A stretch of DNA of 64,000 bases, from positions 620,001 to 684,000 of the forward strand of contig CP150549.1 of the NCBI GenBank assembly GCA_049487715.1, in the 5' to 3' direction. Of this stretch, positions 1 to 7,885 are shown in pieces. How positions within the stretch are numbered: the first letter of the stretch is position 1; every line of letters begins with the position of its first letter. The position numbers were made by a program, and so were the translations under genes. This stretch comes from Pycnococcus provasolii (lineage: Eukaryota; Chlorophyta; Pseudoscourfieldiophyceae; Pseudoscourfieldiales). Under the pieces are notes generated by a model that was not told the DNA's origin, made no database searches, and saw only the letters and a program-made list of their open reading frames with translations.

Positions 1-2
1 CC

Positions 3-251
3 AGCGAAGCATGGGCAGCGCTTTGTGAGGAGGCGGATGCCGCGCCGATTGGCAGCAGCCTGGTGGCTTTCGCATCTGCGGAAGTGATTGCGGCAATCGT
101 TTGCCGCGCGCTCGGCGTCGAGGACAGTCAGGCTCCTGCGACCATCGCGTCCCTTCAGGGTGACATGCCCTACGGCGCTCTTAGCTGCATTTTGCGCCCG
201 AAAGGTGGCACGGAGGGCTTCCTGCGATGCTACAATACGGGCACCGTGTGA
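3..251 (+). CDS. 3' end of an unrecognised protein (partial)
   Basis: An open frame runs from the left edge of the window to a TGA ending at 251, giving about 82 residues with no in-frame ATG, so the start lies upstream. The stretch is Ala/Gly rich, ends in RCYNTGTV, and has alternating hydrophobic segments compatible with the last strands and helix of a globular enzyme. I cannot assign a family. A C-terminal piece of an Ntn-type asparaginase was considered because of the glycine pattern, but no diagnostic motif is present. It converges on ARL3, with 231 bp between the two stops. Confidence 0.5.
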   Translation, partial: SEAWAALCEEADAAPIGSSLVAFASAEVIAAIVCRALGVEDSQAPATIASLQGDMPYGALSCILRPKGGTEGFLRCYNTGTV

Positions 252-482
252 AAAGGAGATGATGTACCGAAAGAAGGATGTGTTGTGAAGTTTTGTGTCT
301 ACGTAAATCAAGCAGTGTCACACCCGTCGTCGTTGTTGTATTCGCGCGCCGCCATGCTATCAAACGAAACCCACAAAACAACACAGCATCTTCTCTTCTT
401 TTCGTAATATATGGGTGTTTGGATTTTGGAAATTGTTGTTCTGTAACCATCAAATATGTTCTTTCGTTGTCGCAAACGTCGC

Positions 483-1563
483 TTAACCGTTCACCTGCTT
501 CACAAGCCAGCCCATGCCATCCTCAAGGCCGTCGCCGTTCTTTGCGCTGCACGGCTGAATTTGCCACGGGCGGTCGCGGATCGTGTAAAGGTTGAGGTTC
601 TCCGCAATCTCCGTCGCCGGCGTTGCGTTGATGAGGTCCTGCTTGTTCGCAAGGACGAGAAGCGGCACACCGTTCATCTTATCCTCCTCCAGCAGCTGAA
701 CGAGCTCGTCGCCGCTCTCCTCCAAGCGCTTGCGGTCGGCGCTGTCGATGACGTACACGAGCGCGTCCGTCTGGTCAAAGTAGTTCCGCCAGTACGGCCG
801 GATGGAACGCTGGCCGCCGATGTCCCACACGTTAAGCTTGAAGCCGTCGTGCACGAGGCTCTTGATGTTGAAGCCTTGCGTAGGCGTGATGGTGGTGATG
901 TCCTCCTCGCTCAGCTTTTTCAAGATGGTTGTCTTGCCGGCGTTATCCAAGCCAAGCACGAGGATGCGCGCCTCGCCCTCGTTCTTGCGCAGGCGTCGCA
1001 GCAACGTCAACAAGCCCTGTTTGCGTGTGGGAACGTTGGGTATGTATTCGTGTTAGCGAGTCTGTCTGATCGCCCGGCTTCGACCGCTTGCACTTTGCAA
1101 GATACAACTCGTACGCCGGCACCGTACGCCGGCACCTGCTCTGCATCGTCGCGTTTCGCGCGCACGCGGCACAGCTTTCGCGTTCGCTCGACGCGAAGGC
1201 GACTGGTCTGTATTGTGTTCGTGGGCCTAACGGCCTTCATCACGACTCCACACCTCGACCTCTGTGCTGTGCGTGCACGCTCGCGCCGCACCGGTGTGCG
1301 CCAAACTCTTGACTGCACGTTTCTCTGTTTTGTTTTGGGGGACTCTCCACGTGTCTCACGAGTGTATTTTTGCACTTCACTGCGTGGCCACACCTCTTCG
1401 CGCCGCGCTATTGAGACGCGCAGCACCTTGTCTTCCCCCGCCGGCACCCTCCCATCCCTCCGCAAACGCCGGCCCACGTACGATCTCCGCTCCGTGTAAC
1501 CCAGTCTGCACGCAAGATGTAAGAGCCTACTACTACTACAACTACTACTACTGCACGTACCAT
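483..1563 (-). CDS. ARL3: ADP-ribosylation factor-like GTPase ARL3 (two exons)
   Basis: Small GTPase that, in other eukaryotes, releases lipidated cargo from PDE6D/UNC119 carriers in cilia. Exon 2 (483-1016) encodes a full G domain: P-loop GLDNAGKT at about residues 23-30, PTQGFNIK switch I, WDIGGQ switch II, NKQD and the C-terminal CSA motif. Similarity to animal ARL3 runs end to end ([11 protein letters not shown]-like and [13 protein letters not shown] segments). No ATG opens exon 2. The frame reads Gly-Leu-Leu-Thr just after an AG acceptor at 1017-1018. On the minus strand an ATG at 1563-1561 is followed at once by a GTACGT donor. Splicing 1560-1017 gives [10 protein letters not shown], the usual ARL3 N-terminus, and a protein of 178 residues. 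Family assignment is firm; the one-codon exon is inferred. Confidence 0.9.
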
Positions 1564-2946
1564 GTCTGATGTTAAGCCTAAGTTGAGCTTAAGTTGTGTA
1601 AAAGCTGATATGTATGGAATGTGGGTTGCGCGCGAGACACAGATGGCTCCGCTCCTTCTTCTCTCTCCTCTCTCTCTCTGTGTGTGTGTGCCTGGGGTGA
1701 GAGCTCCTTCTTTTTTGTCTTCTTGCCAACAAACCAACCACCTTGGTGGTCGCTCACGGAAACGGTTTACTGCGAGACCTAGATAGACACTGACTAGTAG
1801 ACTAGCAAACACGTTCAACGAATGGATCCTACTACATTTTACCTTTAGCGAGCTTGCGGCCTTGCGCACAGCGCAGGTTGCCTGACACAAGAGTTCTCAC
1901 GATTCACGAAGGAAATGAAGTGGTCTCGACTGGTCTCGACTCTCTCTCGAAGAAGTGGAAAGCGTTTACGCATCCGCGTTCAACAAGCTTTGAAAAAAAA
2001 CTTCGTAAAAAGAATTGGCAACTGGCATTCTCGCAAGCGGAATCCTGTGCGAGTGTGCGGCTGTGCGCGTTGGGTCACCTCGTTGTGGTACAGGAGGTGA
2101 GTTGCGCCAATAAGGTTTTAACGAGAGACGTTGGTGACTTGGTGGTACATGCTGTAATAAGTGGTACGAAGTACAAAGGGAAGCGAATTGGTGAGGCCGC
2201 GTCTTTTCTCTTCTTGGTAATAAAGAAGTCGTCGCCGTCAGGTCGTGAGCACTCGTCTAAAGGTTTACGCTACTAGAGCTAACGGTTAGAGGCTGCGTGG
2301 ACTGCAACTGGCCATCCGTCACCTGGCCATGGTCACCTGCCATGGTCAGCGCAGGCTGAAAGCGCAGGCCGGCGGAGATGGCAAGCGGAAATCCTTTGGA
2401 ACCGTTTCCACGCACTCACGCAGCGTGTCTCCATTAAACAAAAGGTGAAAACTTTATTTTACCAAGGGGAGATAACAATGGGGAGGTCACTCCAAAACCC
2501 TAAAAACAATGTGTTGGAGCAGTTGAGTCAAGCTTGGTTGTGTACCCTCACTGTCGGAGTCCTCCCGGGGAAGGATTGCACCAAATACCTGCTCCAACAC
2601 ATTGTTTTTAGGGTTTTGAGTCTCCAGACCAGATTTCCCGTTCGAGGAGGAAATTCCCTCCGGAGTGACCTCCCCATTGTTATCTCCCCTTGATTTTACT
2701 GTAAAGTGGTGACTTCACAACCTTCCTTTTGAGTGTGGTACCTTTATTGTTTTCGTGTTTTTCAAATTCCTTCCTATAAATGAATTTATCCCGTACATTT
2801 AAGTCGCATCTCCAAAACAACCTCCACCGATTAAAACCGCGCATTTAGCTGGAAGTTGGCCTTTATTCTCTTGAGCCCCCCCGCCTACCGCGGTTTTCGG
2901 CCATTTCCACCAAACTCACAAAGGCGTCTCAGCCGTGTCGCGCGTG
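1564..2946. other. Intergenic region between ARL3 and the GPR180-like gene
   Basis: About 1.4 kb upstream of both ARL3 and the receptor gene, which diverge. It holds a CT/GT microsatellite near 1665-1690, a GCCATGGTCACC tandem motif near 2313-2346 and the inverted-repeat element at 2463-2692. The open frame at 1854-2276 has no family resemblance and no coding-like third positions, so I see no gene here. Confidence 0.6.
2463..2692. mobile_element. MITE-like element with long terminal inverted repeats and 7-bp TSD
   Basis: The left arm (2463-2522) and the right end are inverted copies. Bases 2463-2493 match 2662-2692 perfectly (31 bp, starting CAAGGGGAG) and 2494-2522 match 2589-2617 perfectly (29 bp). 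A 44-bp stretch (2618-2661) interrupts the right arm only. The element is flanked by the direct repeat ATTTTAC at 2456-2462 and 2693-2699, a 7-bp target-site duplication that fixes its ends. It carries no transposase and must be non-autonomous. The complete identity of the arms suggests recent insertion. The superfamily is not assigned. Confidence 0.9.
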
Positions 2947-5595
2947 ATGTTGACTCCGCACGCGTGGCGGCGCCCGCGCAGTGGCCGCCGCTCTGTGGCC
3001 ACAACCGCAGAGCTCTTCTCGAAGCTCTTCTGTTCAGCCATTGTAGCGCTGCTCTGCATACAGAGAGGAGTACAGGCACGCGTCGAAGACGGAACACTGG
3101 AAACGATGTCAAGCTGGACGCCGCTCGCGCAGTTCTGCTTTCTGCCCACGAAGAAAAAGGATAACATCAAGGGAAAGCTTAACGTGCGCCTGAAATTTCC
3201 TGCATCAACGCGAACCAGTCTGGCCATTTACGTGCGCGACGAAAAGGCAACGGGTGAATCGGGCGACGTCGACACGTGGCTGAACACGCACGACAGTCGA
3301 AAGAGCTGCACGGAGCGCATTTCAAAACCGACGAGACTCGTGCTGGACGCTTGGAAGTACCCCAAGGTGGGCGGTATGAAAGAGTATAGATCCTTGCTAA
3401 GGCCTCAGGATGTAAACGTGGACAGCACGTGGTCTCTTTCGAGCGAGTTTGTCCAGCAGACACTCGAGACAGTGAAGAACGCCTCCGCCAGCTCCGTCAG
3501 CAGTAGTGACGCGAAAGATATCATCAACCGCTGGCTCGGAGAAAACGATAGCTCGTCGAGCGGCTCGGCTCTTGAAGTGGTGAATAGCTGGTGCGACGGT
3601 GATAGCACGTGCAGCGCAGACAGTGCACTGAACAAAGTGCTCGGAATGACCGGAAGTGTCATGCTCTTTCGAAACAATAAAAAAGTCAAAGTGCGCACTA
3701 GCATAAACACAGATAAAAGCAAGACCGGCTCGACGAACTCGACGAACTTAGACGTGACCGTGGAGGAAGAGTTGTTTGTGTACAGCAAACATGCCACATG
3801 CGTGCACGTCGTCGCAACCAACTGCTTGACCTTAAAGGAATGCCCACCGCCGATGCAGGCGAGGTGCTCCGGCCCAACTGAGCTCAGCTACTACCTGAGA
3901 TTCACGAACGGTGCGTCGTTCTTCACCCAGCACTTCAGCGCGGAGGAGATGGGCCTTACGGAGATGGCGATCGTGTTCTTCGCCTTCCAGGTGGTCGTCA
4001 GCGCGTGGAGTGTCGTCGTCGCCGTGCTGCTGGGAGAGATCGATCGCCTTCACCACACCTTCAAGCTGCTCTGTTTCGCCGTCGCGCTTCGCACGGCCGG
4101 AACAGCTTGCGAGCTGGTGCACTTCACGACGTACGCACGTACAGGCCTACGGCCACCTGGCGCCTTATTCATGATGGTGCTGCTGAACGAGCTCTCTGAT
4201 CTCGCGTTTCTCATCAAGGGCCTAATGCTCGCCAAGGGATGGACGATCTGCGTGCGCAAGCTGAGCGGACCAACGCGAGTCAAGCTCGGCGTTTTCGCCG
4301 TGCACTACACCGCCACGGTCGTGGGGCTGATTGTGTGGGCGTTCTACAACAACGCGAGCCCAGGCTTCGTGTCATTCCACGACTCGATGCCAGGCTATGT
4401 GCTCATTTCCCTGCGCGCCGTGGCAGCTGTTTGGTTCGCATACTCTGTGTACAATACGATGCGCAAATACGGCGTGAAAAAGCGATTCTACAGGAAGTTC
4501 TCCGTCGTGTACCTTCTGTACTGCATGTCGATGCCAGTGATGGTTGGATTCAGCCATCTCGCGCGCTTCGACGAGCGCCCTCGACTGATCAACGGCTGGC
4601 AGGGAAGCGTCAGCCTTGCTGTTCAGGCAATCCTTCTCTTCTTGTACACCCCGTTCATGAATAACAATAAGATGCTCGGGGTGTTTTCGAAGGTAAACTC
4701 GTCTTTCCCGTTCAATCAGACGACGTGGGAGATGGAATCGAAGAGCGGAACAAATTCGGGCAACGAGCCGTCGATTCTTGTTACTGCTAGTGGAGCGTCT
4801 AAGGACATGGACGAGGAGGCTGCACGGACCGCGACTCTTGGCAACACAGGTGTGATTGGCCGGCGCGCGGGTGCGAGTGGGACAGCGGAGATGGACAGAC
4901 GGATGTTGCTTCGTAGCCGCACACTCATCGACTCGGCTCGGCGCGAGATTCAAAGGCTCGAAGAATTCTTTGACGATATGGAGGGCAAGAAGGCGAGAAG
5001 AAATCAGGATGAGCAGGATGAGGAGGGGGAGCAGGATGAGCGGCGGGCTGGAAACAATGGGTCGAGCAGAACTTCTTCGAAAATTTCAGCAAAAGAGGAG
5101 GAGAAGAAAAAGAAGAAGGCGAAGGAGGAGGCACGCATGCTTGACGACGCGAAAGAGGAGAAGAAGGCAAAGGAGAAGAAGCGGAAGGAGGAGGGCGGTG
5201 GCGACGCGGATAAGGAGAAGGAAGGTCTCTTCGGCGCACTACGCGTTTCATCGAAGGAGCGCGCGGAGAAGGACAAGCGCAAGGAGGGTGACAAGCCTGA
5301 GAAGAAAAGCAGAGGTGGTGACGGCGACGACGGCGACGGCGACGGTGATCGAGAGTACGAGGAGACGATTCCGATGGGCTTGCGTGCTGGAGCAGAAGCA
5401 CGCGAGGGTGGTGGCGCAACAACACCGAATCTTCGCAACGTGCGATTAAAGCCGTTGGAGCCGTTGGGCGGCACCACTTCGGCATCCACCCCGCCTCTGC
5501 GTCCTCTCCGCCCGACTCCACTAGGTAGCGGCGATACGAGCAGTGGTGCTGGTGAAGGGTGGCTGCGCAAGCCGCTTCCGTCGTTGAAAAAGTAG
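2947..5595 (+). CDS. GPR180/TMEM145-like seven-transmembrane protein
   Basis: Predicted membrane receptor-like protein of 882 residues. A hydrophobic signal (about residues 20-38) precedes a roughly 290-residue luminal/extracellular domain with Cys pairs. Then, from about residue 335 to 570, come seven hydrophobic helices of the rhodopsin-like GPCR type found in GPR180/TMEM145 (PF10192). The entry segment FFTQHFSAEEMG and the internal LMLAKGWTI motif are characteristic. The C-terminal 300 residues are a highly charged Lys/Glu coiled-coil-like tail (600-790) and a Pro/Gly-rich end. The start at 2947 is the first ATG; the frame opens 12 bp earlier only at a GTG. In animals the family acts in the secretory pathway or in signalling; the function here is unknown. 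Confidence 0.75.
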   Translation: MLTPHAWRRPRSGRRSVATTAELFSKLFCSAIVALLCIQRGVQARVEDGTLETMSSWTPLAQFCFLPTKKKDNIKGKLNVRLKFPASTRTSLAIYVRDEKATGESGDVDTWLNTHDSRKSCTERISKPTRLVLDAWKYPKVGGMKEYRSLLRPQDVNVDSTWSLSSEFVQQTLETVKNASASSVSSSDAKDIINRWLGENDSSSSGSALEVVNSWCDGDSTCSADSALNKVLGMTGSVMLFRNNKKVKVRTSINTDKSKTGSTNSTNLDVTVEEELFVYSKHATCVHVVATNCLTLKECPPPMQARCSGPTELSYYLRFTNGASFFTQHFSAEEMGLTEMAIVFFAFQVVVSAWSVVVAVLLGEIDRLHHTFKLLCFAVALRTAGTACELVHFTTYARTGLRPPGALFMMVLLNELSDLAFLIKGLMLAKGWTICVRKLSGPTRVKLGVFAVHYTATVVGLIVWAFYNNASPGFVSFHDSMPGYVLISLRAVAAVWFAYSVYNTMRKYGVKKRFYRKFSVVYLLYCMSMPVMVGFSHLARFDERPRLINGWQGSVSLAVQAILLFLYTPFMNNNKMLGVFSKVNSSFPFNQTTWEMESKSGTNSGNEPSILVTASGASKDMDEEAARTATLGNTGVIGRRAGASGTAEMDRRMLLRSRTLIDSARREIQRLEEFFDDMEGKKARRNQDEQDEEGEQDERRAGNNGSSRTSSKISAKEEEKKKKKAKEEARMLDDAKEEKKAKEKKRKEEGGGDADKEKEGLFGALRVSSKERAEKDKRKEGDKPEKKSRGGDGDDGDGDGDREYEETIPMGLRAGAEAREGGGATTPNLRNVRLKPLEPLGGTTSASTPPLRPLRPTPLGSGDTSSGAGEGWLRKPLPSLKK

Positions 5596-5649
5596 AACCG
5601 TTTCCCTTATATTTACCTATTTGTTTTTTTCAGGACTGGTCTGATGTGA

Positions 5650-5752
5650 CCTATCGTAAGGTAAGGTTAGTACCCGCTCGCTACCCGCTCGCTAACCCTA
5701 ACCCTAACCGGAGCTCCCTTTCCTCCCAACCTATTAGGGTTCTTACGATAGG
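5650..5752. repeat. Fold-back with telomere-like repeats
   Basis: The 11-mer CCTATCGTAAG (5650-5660) recurs inverted at 5742-5752. Between them lie two copies of TACCCGCTCGC and an array CTAACCCTAACCCTAACC (5692-5709), with an inverted TTAGGGTT at about 5734-5741. The element sits between the stop of the receptor gene and the SPC3 start (5866). Confidence 0.7.
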
Positions 5753-5865
5753 ACGTCCTGTCCTGTCCTGTAACTCTGTACCAACTAATAAGCTTCCTGT
5801 GCCGGGTACAGGGTAGGTCATTTCATCGTCGCTCCGGTCATCGTCCACCGCCGCCATACTCTACG

Positions 5866-6387
5866 ATGCACACGTTCCTGTTCCGTCTGAATGCGCTGGC
5901 CACGTTCGCGATATCCACCTTAGCTGCCCTCTGTGCAGTGGCGGCTTTCACGGACGTCTTCCACGCGTCCAATCCCGTCGTGAACGTGTCCCTCGCACGC
6001 GTCGAACGCTTGCACCCCGTGCCCTCGTCGGGAAACGACGAGGCGTTCCTCGCCTTCAAGATCTCCGCCGACCTCTCCTCCCTCTTCTCCTGGAATACCA
6101 AACAGCTCTTCGTGTGGCTCGACGCATCCTACGAAACGCCGAGGAACGTCGAAAACCACGTCAGCCTCTGGGACCGCATCATCACGTCCAGGGAAGAGGC
6201 GGTGCTCAGCTTGCCTTACGTGCGCAACAAATACAAACTCGTTGACCAAGGAAACTATCTAAGGAACAGGGCACTGAACCTCACTATGCACTGGAACGTC
6301 ATGCCGAGCACGGGAGCACTCTGGCACGGCTCCAAGACGTTTTCGGGATTCCGACTACCGAAAAGATATACGAACGATCGCAACTAA
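5866..6387 (+). CDS. SPCS3: Signal peptidase complex subunit 3 (SPC22/23)
   Basis: Non-catalytic subunit of the ER signal peptidase complex. The protein has 173 residues, the usual length. The N-terminal membrane anchor (about residues 8-30) is followed by the luminal beta-sandwich. Conserved family blocks include ISADLSSLFSWNTKQLFVWL, a VSLWDRII segment, NKYKLVDQGN and LNLTMHWNVMP. The start ATG is the first in frame and gives the expected MxTxLxRxNAL N-terminus. No intron. Identification rests on alignment from memory to the eukaryotic family over its entire length. Confidence 0.92.
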   Translation: MHTFLFRLNALATFAISTLAALCAVAAFTDVFHASNPVVNVSLARVERLHPVPSSGNDEAFLAFKISADLSSLFSWNTKQLFVWLDASYETPRNVENHVSLWDRIITSREEAVLSLPYVRNKYKLVDQGNYLRNRALNLTMHWNVMPSTGALWHGSKTFSGFRLPKRYTNDRN

Positions 6388-6422
6388 CCTTATGGATAGT
6401 GAGTTGCTTTCACCTGTGATTG

Positions 6423-6500
6423 CTCATTCAGTAATTGAATGTACTTTACTTCGTCCAACTTTTAAAATACTTTGTTGACTGGACGTCCGTTCACACCACT
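6423..6500. repeat. Dispersed 3'-flanking repeat, copy A
   Basis: CTCATTCAGTAATTGAATGTACTTTACT and, after a 20-25 bp insertion, GGACGTCCGTTCACACCA resemble the sequence at 52848-52902 downstream of the DUS gene. Both copies lie just 3' of a stop codon. Confidence 0.55.
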
Positions 6501-6542
6501 CGTATTCGAAGGTTACATAAACTACACGAGCAAGCTTAGGAA

Positions 6543-7721
6543 TCACTCGGTGGTGCGCAAATTGGCGTTCTGCTCCACCACAGCGCTCCAACTCGAACCG
6601 CCGTTTACGCCGAGGAGCATGTCGAACACGTGGTTCACCGTGAAGATGTGACTGCCCTTTATGCGCGCTTGCACAGCCGCGTCAATCGGGATGCGCGCAC
6701 AGCTCACGCCATCGCGCTGCGCACGCGAATGGCACAGACCCTTGTGTTGGTTGTGGTCCACAATCCCGCCAATCACGTAAATCTTCGTCGGATCGAGCGT
6801 CGGACCGAGCTCCTCCTCAGCATCCGCAGTCAGATACACAATATCGGTCCGATTCGACACAGGACGCACGCGTGCGAAGTCGCCACCCGCGCCACCGTCA
6901 GTCGTGTCAGTGAAGGCGTCGACATACGAGCGTGGCTCGAAGCAAACACCGCGCCAATTTCTCCAGCTCTCCACAGTTCTGAGCGCTTTCTCATAATCTT
7001 CCGTGTACGACGCAAATGTGACGCTGAGTGGGTGCGTCGCCTTCGAGTTAGACGCATAGACGTAGCCGAGCTGCGTCTTGATAGAGTTCACCTCCTTCTC
7101 GCCCATAAAGTTGAGGAAGTCGAGGTCCACGCAAACTCGCACAGCGGTCTTTGCAGCCTCGTCGAGCCGCGCTCTCTTTGCGTCACGGGAGCCACGCATC
7201 GCATCGATGTTCGCTCTCTTCCTGGCCATCCTCTCCTCGCGTTCCTCCTCGGTCAACGTGTCCCACAACTTGTACGCTTCGTCTTTCTTCTGCGCACTTT
7301 CCTTCCTCTTCTGTTCCTTTGCCGCCGCCTTCTTCTCCTTGCGTTCCTGCGCAATTCGCTCTCGCTTTTCCATCTTCTTGCGCGCAGATTTCGAAAGCGT
7401 GACGACTGGAGCATCGGCACTCGCCCCATCACCTGCTTCGTCAGGTTTACAATCTCGCGCCGCAGCGCCGCTCTTCTCAGGAGACGCAGCAGCTTCAACA
7501 CCAGCTTCAGCAGGGGGAGACCCCATGACGAGACGGCGAAGAAGAGAAGTGTGCGAAAATCCAAGTAAGGACGAAGACCGACCAAGTAAGGACGAAGAGC
7601 GATCGGGGCCGGGTATCCTCAAGTGCGAGAACGAGAACGACGAAGCAACGCCACGGAGGACGGAGAGGGAGGTAGAAAGCGCGCCGCCGCCGCCGCCAAG
7701 CCCAACGGGGACCGGGGACAT
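6543..7721 (-). CDS. TRMT10: tRNA (guanine-N1)-methyltransferase, Trm10/TRMT10 family
   Basis: SPOUT-fold enzyme that methylates N1 of purine 9 in tRNA using S-adenosylmethionine. The C-terminal half shows the family signatures: VCVDLDFLNFM opening the domain, IVYLTADAEEEL, the knot segment KIYVIGGIVDHN followed by KGLCHSRA, and the ARIPID motif. A Lys/Glu-rich helix precedes the domain, as in other Trm10 proteins. From the ATG at 7721 the protein has 392 residues. An alternative ATG at 7526 would give a form without the Ser/Gly-rich leader, so a dual-targeted or mitochondrial form is possible. The leader contains a 21-bp tandem duplication (about 7560-7601) encoding two SSSLLG-type repeats. 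The subfamily (cytosolic or mitochondrial) is not resolved. Confidence 0.88.
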   Translation of the reverse strand: MSPVPVGLGGGGGALSTSLSVLRGVASSFSFSHLRIPGPDRSSSLLGRSSSLLGFSHTSLLRRLVMGSPPAEAGVEAAASPEKSGAAARDCKPDEAGDGASADAPVVTLSKSARKKMEKRERIAQERKEKKAAAKEQKRKESAQKKDEAYKLWDTLTEEEREERMARKRANIDAMRGSRDAKRARLDEAAKTAVRVCVDLDFLNFMGEKEVNSIKTQLGYVYASNSKATHPLSVTFASYTEDYEKALRTVESWRNWRGVCFEPRSYVDAFTDTTDGGAGGDFARVRPVSNRTDIVYLTADAEEELGPTLDPTKIYVIGGIVDHNQHKGLCHSRAQRDGVSCARIPIDAAVQARIKGSHIFTVNHVFDMLLGVNGGSSWSAVVEQNANLRTTE

Positions 7722-7885
7722 GAAGTGAAACACACACACGATCTCACCCAACCACCAGGGGCGGGAGGTTAGATATTTTGCCTATGGGGGGGGGAGAGAA
7801 AATCAGAAAAAGGCAAGGGGATAGACTCTCCATCACGAGGAAGCGGGAACGGCACTGACTGATTGTGTACATACAACATCTTTGT

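Noticed and set aside
1854-2276. 140-codon plus-strand frame upstream of the receptor gene
   Set aside because: No start context, no recognisable domain, basic/Ser-rich composition like random frames, and it lies in the ARL3 promoter region.
5692-5709. Chromosome end or telomere
   Set aside because: Only three CCCTAA units, and genes continue on both sides; interstitial.
6630-7568. 312-codon plus-strand frame opposite Trm10
   Set aside because: Antisense shadow of the conserved methyltransferase; Arg/His-rich translation without motifs.
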